DNA from: Bacteroidota bacterium
GTDB taxonomy: Bacteria; Bacteroidota; Bacteroidia; UKL13-3
Direction: 5' to 3'
NCBI GenBank assembly: GCA_947481365.1
Contig: CANKGI010000004.1
Coordinates: 1-34,137, forward strand
Length of the DNA: 34,137 bases
Below are positions 8,303-16,459 of the stretch, piece by piece. The notes below the pieces were generated by a model. The model was not told where the DNA came from. It ran no database searches and saw only the letters and a program-made list of their open reading frames with translations. Within the stretch, counting starts at the first letter, position 1, and each line of letters begins with the position of its first letter. The position numbers were made by a program, and so were the translations under genes.

Positions 8303-9754
8303 ATGAAAGCAATTATTTTATCAGTGCTATTTATTTTACTAAGTATATTAAATAGCAATTCGCAATCATATCAAAGTTTCAGTAACGAAATTTCCATATC
8401 ACTTGCGCCTTCATTAAGCGAAAAAATTGAAAATGCAGTGATGCAAAAACTAAAAGCATGGGTGCAAAAAGATCAATTTGAAAAAACGGAAGATTTCGAA
8501 AAAAGAGTTTCCAAAGAAAGAATAGCACAGCAGCAGGTAATATTTACACAACTTGTAATTAATAATATTGCCGATAGTATGATTAACTGGAAGGAATGTA
8601 CGATGGATTATGACCCCGACCACGAAACCTATAAAATAAAGGGCAAAAATCTTAATCCATTTTTGTTAAAAGTACCAAGTGGGGAAGAAGCAATAAGTTT
8701 TAAAGAGGGGGTGAATGATTTAATTTTTATGAGTCCAAAATTTACGCTTTCAGGTAATGAAACTTTTGTACTGCTCGAAGTTGAAATTAAAAATCCATTA
8801 TCTGATCACACATATGTTTTAGATAAAAATGTACAAGAATATACCTCTTCACAACTCATTGTAAATATTGATAAAGTAAACCTGCAAATTCCTTCAGGAC
8901 AAGGTCAACAAATAAATGAAACTGTTAATACAATTAATGTTGGTCATTCAGATGTTGACATCAATTTGCCAAAGACAAAAACCGTAAATGAAAATTCATA
9001 TGCAGTTGTAATTGGCAATAAAGATTACACTAATCTGAAGAATAAGAATGTTGATTTTGCTATTAATGATGCCTTGATGATAAAAAAATATTTGATGGAT
9101 GTGATGGGTTATAAAGAAGGTAATATTATTTATAAACCCAATGCAGCCAAAGGAGATTTTGAATCCATTTTTGGTAATAAAGAAAATTATAAAGGCGATT
9201 TATATAATTTGGCAAATAATCCTGAGGCCGAAATTTTTATTTATTATTCTGGGCACGGAGCTCCATCGCAATATACCAAAAAAAGTTATCTCGTACCGAT
9301 AGAATGCAAGCCAAATAATATAGATTTAGGAGGTTATCCAACCGAATTGCTTTATAGTAATCTTGGGAAAATAAAATCAAAGTTTACAACAGTAATTATT
9401 GATGCTTGCTACTCAGGAAATATTTATGAAAACATAAGTCCGCTTGGAATTCCGGTTGACGAAATGCAAGTTGATATTCCAAACGGAATTGTTATTACTG
9501 CGACTTCAAGTAACCAAACTGCAAACTGGTATCCCGATCAGCAACATGGTCTTTTTACTTATTATTTTTTAAAGGCAATTCAAAACAAAGATTTTTCGGA
9601 TAAAAACAAAGATGGGAATTTAACCATTGATGAATTGTATTCGACCATAAATGATAACAACAGTGGAATTCCTTATTATGCCAGATTAATTGGACAACAG
9701 CAAAATCCAAATATTAAGGGCAATGGAAAAAGTAAAGTATTAGTTAAATATTAG
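8303..9754 (+). CDS. Exported caspase-family protein B with EF-hand-like loop
   Basis: Start at 8303 (MKAIILSVLFILLSILNSNSQ) preferred over 8240. His in IYYSGHGAP (codon 9254-9256), Cys in IIDACYSGNI (codon 9407-9409). DKNKDGNLTIDE loop at 9599-9634. Confidence 0.92.
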   Translation: MKAIILSVLFILLSILNSNSQSYQSFSNEISISLAPSLSEKIENAVMQKLKAWVQKDQFEKTEDFEKRVSKERIAQQQVIFTQLVINNIADSMINWKECTMDYDPDHETYKIKGKNLNPFLLKVPSGEEAISFKEGVNDLIFMSPKFTLSGNETFVLLEVEIKNPLSDHTYVLDKNVQEYTSSQLIVNIDKVNLQIPSGQGQQINETVNTINVGHSDVDINLPKTKTVNENSYAVVIGNKDYTNLKNKNVDFAINDALMIKKYLMDVMGYKEGNIIYKPNAAKGDFESIFGNKENYKGDLYNLANNPEAEIFIYYSGHGAPSQYTKKSYLVPIECKPNNIDLGGYPTELLYSNLGKIKSKFTTVIIDACYSGNIYENISPLGIPVDEMQVDIPNGIVITATSSNQTANWYPDQQHGLFTYYFLKAIQNKDFSDKNKDGNLTIDELYSTINDNNSGIPYYARLIGQQQNPNIKGNGKSKVLVKY

Positions 9755-9757
9755 TAT

Positions 9758-11365
9758 ATGATTAAAAAGTTTTGTTACACTTTTATATTTTTAATTTTAG
9801 CTTCTGCCGTTTATGCGGGTAAAATTGATAAAGGGTTAAAAGCTATTTCTGAAAAAAATTACGTAAAGGCCAAAGATTATTTTGACGAAATATTAAAAGC
9901 AACGCCAGATCATCCAGGGGCAAATTTTGGTATGGCCAAATATTATTTTGCAACTGATAATCCTCAATATAATTTAGAAAAAGCATTTGAGTTTGCTTCA
10001 AAAGCCGAAGCACAAACAAAAATGATGAGAACTGAAATTAGGAAGGAAATTAAAGATGCTGGAATAAACGACAGTGATTTTGTAAAGCTTAAAAATGTAA
10101 TTTCAGATGAAGCATTTTCGAAAGCAAAAAAGTTAAACACAATAGAAGCATTAAATCATTTTATTGATGTGTATAAAGAATGTGGAATGATTGGTGCCGC
10201 ATCTATTAAACGAAATGAATTAGCTTTCGAACTTGCAGGAACTCAAAACACATCAGATGCTTACAAAGATTTTATGAGTAAATATCCAAACTCAAAAGAA
10301 TATGATGCTGCTGCAAAAAAGTTTGATGAAAAAATTTATGAAGAAAAAACAAAACCAGGCACAGAAGAAAGTTACAAAAGTTTTTTAGCTGAATATCCCA
10401 AAAGTTCATTTACAGCAGCAGCAAAACAAAAGTACGAGCAACTGGTGTATGAAAGATATTTGAAAGAAGGAACAATTGAATCGCTTGAGAAATTTATTTC
10501 AACCTATCCAGAAAGTTCATTTTTGAAAGAGGCTAAAGAGAAGTATGACAAAATTTTGTACGAAACAAAGACGCAAAGTCATACCCTCGAATCGTACATG
10601 TTATTTATTACACAATATCCTAAAAGTGCTTATTTTACAGTAGCTGAGGAGCAAATATTTGTACTATCTACAACCGGTGAAAAAACACCAAAATTGTATA
10701 TGGATTTTATTAATTCAAATCCAACAAATTCGTTTACGAAGAATGCTTGGAGCATGATTTACAACATGGAAATTAATTATTCAGATACGGCATCTTTTTC
10801 AAAATTTGTAAGTAAGTATAAAAATTATCCCGATATAAAAAATGTTGAAAAGCTCATTCAGCAGTACAGAAAATCGATGTATTGTATAAAAGGTAAAAAT
10901 GGTCATTGGGGATTTATGGATGAAAATGGAAAATTATTTATCCCGTGTGTGTATGATAAGGCTGCAAATTTTAACGATGGAATGGCACTTGTTCAAATGG
11001 ATGGCAAATATGGTTTTATCAATAAAGGAAATATTATGGTGATAAAACCTGTTTACGATTTTGCGCAAGATTTTAAAGGTTCATACGCTCGTGTTAGAGG
11101 AAATGGAAAATGGGGAATGATTAACAGAACGGGTGATACAGTTGTGGCCATCACTTTTGAAGATATTTCCGATTTTAATAAAGAAGGATTAGTAAAGGTT
11201 AAAAAGGGAAATAAATATGGTTTTGTAGACGCAAGAAATAGAATTGTGATTGAACCTAAATATGATGATGCAAAAGATTTTTATGAAGGTTACTGTCTAG
11301 TGAAAAAGGATGAAACATGGTTATACATTGATAAAAATGGCGCTCAAATTTATTGCATCGAATAA
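9758..11365 (+). CDS. Exported protein with tandem ~37-aa helical repeats and C-terminal WG repeats
   Basis: Signal peptide, TPR-like N-terminus, repeats of type T-ESY--F---YPKS-F---A---Y, then WG repeats (GHWGFMDENGKLFIPCVYD, GKYGFINKG, GKWGMINRTG, NKYGFVDARN). Confidence 0.85.
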   Translation: MIKKFCYTFIFLILASAVYAGKIDKGLKAISEKNYVKAKDYFDEILKATPDHPGANFGMAKYYFATDNPQYNLEKAFEFASKAEAQTKMMRTEIRKEIKDAGINDSDFVKLKNVISDEAFSKAKKLNTIEALNHFIDVYKECGMIGAASIKRNELAFELAGTQNTSDAYKDFMSKYPNSKEYDAAAKKFDEKIYEEKTKPGTEESYKSFLAEYPKSSFTAAAKQKYEQLVYERYLKEGTIESLEKFISTYPESSFLKEAKEKYDKILYETKTQSHTLESYMLFITQYPKSAYFTVAEEQIFVLSTTGEKTPKLYMDFINSNPTNSFTKNAWSMIYNMEINYSDTASFSKFVSKYKNYPDIKNVEKLIQQYRKSMYCIKGKNGHWGFMDENGKLFIPCVYDKAANFNDGMALVQMDGKYGFINKGNIMVIKPVYDFAQDFKGSYARVRGNGKWGMINRTGDTVVAITFEDISDFNKEGLVKVKKGNKYGFVDARNRIVIEPKYDDAKDFYEGYCLVKKDETWLYIDKNGAQIYCIE

Positions 11366-14300
11366 TGCTATCAAATTATGTTTGATACTCATACTGCGAT
11401 TATTTTCAGTTGAGTATTTGCATGCACAAAAACCCGAACTTGTTGTTCCTTTGGGTCACACAAGTATTATCAATAAAATAGTAAGTTCTGCCGACCATAA
11501 ATATATTCTCTCTGCAAGTCGCGATAAATCTATAAAACTTTGGAGCGTTGCCGATAAAAAAGAAATCAAAACTTTTGAAGGTCATGATGATGGAGTGAAT
11601 GATATTGCGATGTCGGCAAATGGAAAATTCTTTTTTTCAGCATCATCAGATGATAAAATTTTACTTTGGGATATTTCTTCAGGAAAAAATATCAAAACAT
11701 ATACGCATCATTCAGGTGCAGTAAATTTTATTTATGTATCAAAAAATAACAAAACTTTTATTTCATCATCAGAAGATCACTCTATTCAAATTGTAGATGT
11801 AAATACAGCAAATGTGCTTAGAAACTACAATGAACAACATTCGGTATTGCTGATTACAGAAATTTCGGAGGGTGTTTTTGCTCATTTAAATAATCACGGA
11901 GAATTATTTTTTCATCATGCAGATGATAACAATAAGGATACAAAAATATTACTGAATGATAATCTGAAATGTGCGTCAACAAACGGAAATCAAATCGTTT
12001 ATATTGATGAAAGAAATCAGATCAACTGGTTCAGTTTAGCATTATTGAAGGTTGTTAAAACAGCTCAGATTGCCCAAGATTTGAAAATTAATTTTATACA
12101 GATCAATGAAAATAATAAAGCTGTCATCGCAAGTTCCAATGGTGATTTATTTTCATTTGATGAGAAGCCCGATAAATTAGGCACAATAAACACAACAATT
12201 AAAACAGGTTGTGTTTTATCAGATAATATTTTTGCTGTTGCCGGAAACAACAGAATAATTTATCGTGTAAATGCTGATGAAAAAGTAAAAAAACATGTTG
12301 CAGCATTTTTAAGTGGACATGCATTCTTTTTTAATCAGGCAGCATTTGCACCACAAAATGGAATCATTGCCATTGCAGGGAAAGACAATTCAGTTCGTAC
12401 ATTTAATATCAATAATAATTATAATAAGCGAATTGCTGTAGCAAAAGATGAGATGCTTTGTGTATCCATTTCACAAAATGAAAACACTTTAATTGCTGGC
12501 TCAAAAGACAAAAATATTTACATATGGAATTTTAAAAATGCAGCTATTCAAAATATTTTGTCTGGGCATGATAACTATGTAACTGATGTTTCTTTCGTTA
12601 ACGATTCAGAATGTGTTTCAGCTTCAAAAGATGGTCGTTTACTTTCTTGGAATATTCCAAACGGAATTATAAAAAATACTTTTAGTGGTCATCATGGAGC
12701 AATAAATACTTGTGCTGTTTCAGATGATGGAAAATATGTTGCTTCTGGAGGTGTTGATTCAACCGTTAAATTATGGGATGTAACCTCAGGGAAACTTCTT
12801 GAAACTTTTCCCTCACAAAGAATGAATGGAAGTCAGCGGATTCGTTATTATGGTAATGCCTTCTATTCATCAGGAATGATGCCTTCAATCGTAAAAGTAG
12901 ATTTGCAAAATCTTACTTCAAAAATTTATGATGCAGGTTTTAATGTGTGGGATGTTTATGCAAACGAAAATAAATTTATTACAAATGATAACGCTGGAGA
13001 AGTAACTGAATGGAATATTGAATCAAAAGAAAAGACGAAATCATTTAACGGACATAAACGACAAGTGAATGGGATTTTTAAAATGAAGAATTTTCTTATC
13101 ACTTCAGGTTTCGATCAAAGCATTAGAGTTTGGAACTATGAAATGTCGAAGGAACTAGCAACGATTTATTTTATCGATACAAATGATTGGGTTGTGTTAT
13201 CACCAACTGGAAGATTTGATGCCACAGCAGGTGCCATGAAGTTGATGTATTATACTGTTGGGCTTGAATGCGTTGAACTCGGACAATTAAAAGATAGATA
13301 TTACGAACCGGGTTTGTTGCAAAAAGTGATGGGTGTTTCTGCTGAGGCAATGCGATCGGTTAACGATTTGAAAGAGTTAAGCATGTATCCCAAAATTGAA
13401 CTTAATGTAAATAATGATGCAACTTCTCAAGCAAATAATCTCAACATCAAATTAAGAAATCAAGGTGGTGGAATTGGGAAAACACTTGTTTATATAAATG
13501 GTAAAGAGATAGCCTCGGATGCACGTGGTGGAAATGTAAAACCTGATGCTGATTCGGCAAATTTGACAATCAATATTTTAAATCATCCTTATTTACAAAA
13601 TGGTGAAAATACCATTGAAGTAAAATCATATAATGCCGAAGGGTATCTAATTAGTCGTGGAGTTTCAGTAACTGTAAATCATCATTCAGATGAAAAGAAA
13701 AATGCACCTTCGTTATATTTATTATGTGTAGGAACATCTGATTATGCAGGAACAAGTATTGATTTGAAATATGCGGCAAAAGATGCAACAGATTTTTATA
13801 AAGCAGCATTAATCTCAGGTGAAAAATTATTTAACGCAGAGCGTGTTCATTCATATTTAGTAACAACCGATACTGTTGCAAATGTTCAACCTACACGTGA
13901 TAACTTGAAAAAGTTATTGTCAGAAATTGCAACGCAATCAAAATCAGAAGATGTGTTGGTTGTTTATCTTTCAGGTCATGGTATTAACACAGGTGGCCCC
14001 GATGGCGATTTTTATTACCTAACAAAAGAAGCTCATGCTTCTAATGCCGAAGCATATGAGGATCCTGTAATGCGTGCTTCTGTTTCTATTTCGGCAGCTG
14101 AGTTAACCGATTATTTGAAAAAAATTCCTGCGTTAAAGCAAGTACTAATAATTGATGCATGTGCATCTGGTCGTGTTGTTGAAAATATGATGGCCAAAAG
14201 AGATATTTCTTCATCAACTGTAAGAGCACTCGAAAGAATGAAAGACAGAACAGGAATGCATATTATTACAGGTTGTGCTGCCGATGCCGTGAGTTATGAA

Positions 14301-14867
14301 GCTTCACGATTTGGACAGGGTTTACTAACCTATTCTTTACTTGAAGGTATTAAGGGGTTGTCTCTAAGAGAAAATCACTTTGTAGATGTAAATATGCTTT
14401 TTCAACACGCACGTGAGCGTGTGCCATTGCTAGCATCAGGAATTGGTGGCATTCAAGAGCCAAAAGTTTTTAGCCCTTATGGTGAAGAAAGTTTTGATAT
14501 AGGTGAGTTAAATGATGAAGATAAAAAATCGATTCCGTTAGCACAAGCAAAACCAATGTTCATCAGAAGCACATTTATTGATATCGATCAGTCGGAAGAT
14601 ATTTTAAATCTAGGAACAATTATGGATAATTCAATGATGGAAGTTTCTGTCAGAGGAATTAATTCATCTATCATATTTGTTGATGTTAAAGAATTTCCAG
14701 ATGCATATAAATTGAGTGGTAGCTACAAACAACAGGATGGAAAGGTTCTTCTTAAACTTAAAATTAAATCACAATCGATGGAAAAACGAATTGATATAAA
14801 AGCAAATTCGGTTAGCGATTTAAAAATTCAAATTTTAGAAGAAATTCAGAAAATAATGAGAAACTGA
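11337..14867 (+). CDS. WD40 repeat-caspase fusion protein C, exported
   Basis: Probable start ATG 11337 (MALKFIASNNAIKLCLILILRLFSVEYLHAQ), overlapping the upstream gene by 29 nt. Many WD40 blades (GH..IN...SAS.D.SIKLW). Caspase His in VVYLSGHGINTGG (13977-13979), Cys in IIDACASGRV (14160-14162). Confidence 0.93.
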   Translation: MALKFIASNNAIKLCLILILRLFSVEYLHAQKPELVVPLGHTSIINKIVSSADHKYILSASRDKSIKLWSVADKKEIKTFEGHDDGVNDIAMSANGKFFFSASSDDKILLWDISSGKNIKTYTHHSGAVNFIYVSKNNKTFISSSEDHSIQIVDVNTANVLRNYNEQHSVLLITEISEGVFAHLNNHGELFFHHADDNNKDTKILLNDNLKCASTNGNQIVYIDERNQINWFSLALLKVVKTAQIAQDLKINFIQINENNKAVIASSNGDLFSFDEKPDKLGTINTTIKTGCVLSDNIFAVAGNNRIIYRVNADEKVKKHVAAFLSGHAFFFNQAAFAPQNGIIAIAGKDNSVRTFNINNNYNKRIAVAKDEMLCVSISQNENTLIAGSKDKNIYIWNFKNAAIQNILSGHDNYVTDVSFVNDSECVSASKDGRLLSWNIPNGIIKNTFSGHHGAINTCAVSDDGKYVASGGVDSTVKLWDVTSGKLLETFPSQRMNGSQRIRYYGNAFYSSGMMPSIVKVDLQNLTSKIYDAGFNVWDVYANENKFITNDNAGEVTEWNIESKEKTKSFNGHKRQVNGIFKMKNFLITSGFDQSIRVWNYEMSKELATIYFIDTNDWVVLSPTGRFDATAGAMKLMYYTVGLECVELGQLKDRYYEPGLLQKVMGVSAEAMRSVNDLKELSMYPKIELNVNNDATSQANNLNIKLRNQGGGIGKTLVYINGKEIASDARGGNVKPDADSANLTINILNHPYLQNGENTIEVKSYNAEGYLISRGVSVTVNHHSDEKKNAPSLYLLCVGTSDYAGTSIDLKYAAKDATDFYKAALISGEKLFNAERVHSYLVTTDTVANVQPTRDNLKKLLSEIATQSKSEDVLVVYLSGHGINTGGPDGDFYYLTKEAHASNAEAYEDPVMRASVSISAAELTDYLKKIPALKQVLIIDACASGRVVENMMAKRDISSSTVRALERMKDRTGMHIITGCAADAVSYEASRFGQGLLTYSLLEGIKGLSLRENHFVDVNMLFQHARERVPLLASGIGGIQEPKVFSPYGEESFDIGELNDEDKKSIPLAQAKPMFIRSTFIDIDQSEDILNLGTIMDNSMMEVSVRGINSSIIFVDVKEFPDAYKLSGSYKQQDGKVLLKLKIKSQSMEKRIDIKANSVSDLKIQILEEIQKIMRN

Positions 14868-14919
14868 AATTTAGAACTATATTTATCTAACTTTTAATTT
14901 TAAACCTAAAACTAACAAG

Positions 14920-15360
14920 ATGAAAAACATTATTTTAACATTACTTATTATTGGAACTATTTTAGTTTCTAATAATTTATTCGCTCAATCTGGCAAGTGC
15001 GAACGTAAGGTTGTTGCCAAATCAGCACTGGTTGTTACTCCTCGTGGATTTAATTCAAAAATTAAATCTGATATGAAAGAAGGCAAACGCATTTTTATGG
15101 GTAAAACATTTTTGAAAAAGAAAGCTAATGCAGCTCCCCAATGTATGATTAGCATTTCAAACGATATTGAGCAGGACGTTGATGTTTATATAGATGGTAA
15201 CTACATGGGGTCAATTAAATCCTCATCAACTGGAGTTATTGAATCTCTTGCAGGATATTCGGAAGTTTATTGTGTGAGTGCCGATAAGGAAACATGCTGG
15301 ACAGAAACAGGTGACTGCAAATGTACGTATGTTTTTAAGCTGGCAAAGGATTCTAAATAA
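14920..15360 (+). CDS. Small exported Cys-containing protein, paralog 1
   Basis: Signal peptide ending LFAQ. Shares CERKV-AKS, VDVYIDGNYMGSIKS-TGVIESL-GYSEVYC-SADK and GDC-C-YVFKL with the 15960 gene. Confidence 0.8.
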   Translation: MKNIILTLLIIGTILVSNNLFAQSGKCERKVVAKSALVVTPRGFNSKIKSDMKEGKRIFMGKTFLKKKANAAPQCMISISNDIEQDVDVYIDGNYMGSIKSSSTGVIESLAGYSEVYCVSADKETCWTETGDCKCTYVFKLAKDSK

Positions 15361-15387
15361 ATATGGTTAACTAATAGAGCATATATA

Positions 15388-15407
15388 AATACCTAAAAAA
15401 GGGTATT
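15388..15407. promoter_or_regulatory. Palindromic element copy 2: AATACCTAAAAAAGGGTATT
   Basis: Same 20-bp architecture as 3617-3636. Followed by TATTTTTG (-7-like) at 15429-15436 and ATG at 15454. Confidence 0.75.
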
Positions 15408-15453
15408 GGTGTTAAATGCATTTGTATATATTTTTGATTCGTTAAATTTTAAT

Positions 15454-15885
15454 ATGATACGTTCAATATTTGCATTAACATTTTTTGTATTTCTATTTTG
15501 TTCAGAAGAAATTTGTGCGCAAAATATCAAGTGTCAGCAAAATATTTTTCTACCGGGTACAATAAATCCTTTAAAGAAAAGAGGATTAGACTCTCATGTT
15601 AAGAAAAATTTTGTTGCAGGAAAAACAAAAATAATGCCTTCAGATAATTTGAAAATAAAAAACAAATTGACGAATGCTTGCTCTGTAAGTTTTTTAAATG
15701 TTTCAGATCAAAAAACACATATTTATATCGATAGTATTTATTGTGGAAGTATTGATGCTGGAGGAATAGGGTATATAGAATTTGAAAAAGGATATAATGA
15801 TGTATATTGTATTACTGAAGATAGTAAAAAATCGTGGGTAGGTAAAGGTGGGTGCGATTGTAAATATGTTTTTCACTTAAATTAA
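15454..15885 (+). CDS. Small exported Cys-containing protein, paralog 2 (divergent)
   Basis: Start at ATG 15454 (MIRSIFALTFFVFLFCSEEICAQ) preferred over 15406, which would place the palindrome copy directly at the start. Conserves KC, NAC, IYIDSIYCGSI, GYNDVYC, GCDCKYVFHL. Confidence 0.75.
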   Translation: MIRSIFALTFFVFLFCSEEICAQNIKCQQNIFLPGTINPLKKRGLDSHVKKNFVAGKTKIMPSDNLKIKNKLTNACSVSFLNVSDQKTHIYIDSIYCGSIDAGGIGYIEFEKGYNDVYCITEDSKKSWVGKGGCDCKYVFHLN

Positions 15886-15887
15886 TA

Positions 15888-15907
15888 AATACCCGAAATA
15901 GGGTATA
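15888..15907. promoter_or_regulatory. Palindromic element copy 3: AATACCCGAAATAGGGTATA
   Basis: Same arm spacing as the other two copies. TAATTTTG (-7-like) at 15928-15935; ATG at 15960. Confidence 0.75.
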
Positions 15908-15959
15908 GGGAATAAATAAAAGCAAACTAATTTTGTCAAACAATTAAACACTAAATCAA

Positions 15960-16397
15960 ATGAAACGTTACATTTTAATCATCCTTTTTATAGGATCAGT
16001 TTTTACATCAGAAACATTGTTTGCACAAGGAAGATGCGAACGTAAAGTAGATGCTAAATCACAAGTTGTAATTCCTACTCGTGGTAAAAATCAAAAAATT
16101 AAAGTTGATAAAAAAGGCGGAGAGCGTATGTATCTTAAAAACGCCAATATTAAAAGTCGTGGACAAATGCCAAAATGTATGGTTAGTTTAGCAAATGAAA
16201 TTAATCAGGATGTTGATGTTTACATTGATGGAAACTACATGGGATCAATTAAATCTAATGTAACAGGCGTAATTGAAAGTCTTGACGGTTATTCTGAAGT
16301 ATACTGTTTAAGTGCTGATAAGAAAATCAGTTGGACTGAAAATGGTGATTGCAATTGTATATACGTTTTTAAGCTAAATACAGAAGTAAGTAAATAG
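15960..16397 (+). CDS. Small exported Cys-containing protein, paralog 3
   Basis: High identity to the 14920 product, including VDVYIDGNYMGSIKS and GDCNCIYVFKL. Confidence 0.8.
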   Translation: MKRYILIILFIGSVFTSETLFAQGRCERKVDAKSQVVIPTRGKNQKIKVDKKGGERMYLKNANIKSRGQMPKCMVSLANEINQDVDVYIDGNYMGSIKSNVTGVIESLDGYSEVYCLSADKKISWTENGDCNCIYVFKLNTEVSK

Positions 16398-16427
16398 TTA
16401 TCCCACAATAATTATTTAAATCTTTAC

Positions 16428-16458
16428 AAATGCTATCCGAAGGATTCGGATAGCATTT
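16428..16458. terminator. Bidirectional hairpin terminator between convergent genes
   Basis: Perfect 14-bp arms AAATGCTATCCGAA-GGA-TTCGGATAGCATTT, with U-rich 3' side on both strands. Confidence 0.85.
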
Positions 16459-16459
16459 T

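Noticed and set aside
15406-15453. Upstream GTG-type start for small paralog 2
   Set aside because: Would begin inside the palindrome's right arm and lacks a signal peptide at its N-terminus. ATG 15454 aligns with the paralogs.
3687-16397. Gasdermin, CBASS or CRISPR-linked caspase defence system
   Set aside because: No gasdermin, nucleotide cyclase, Cas protein or repeat array seen in the window, and the caspases look exported. A defence role is left only as an open hypothesis.
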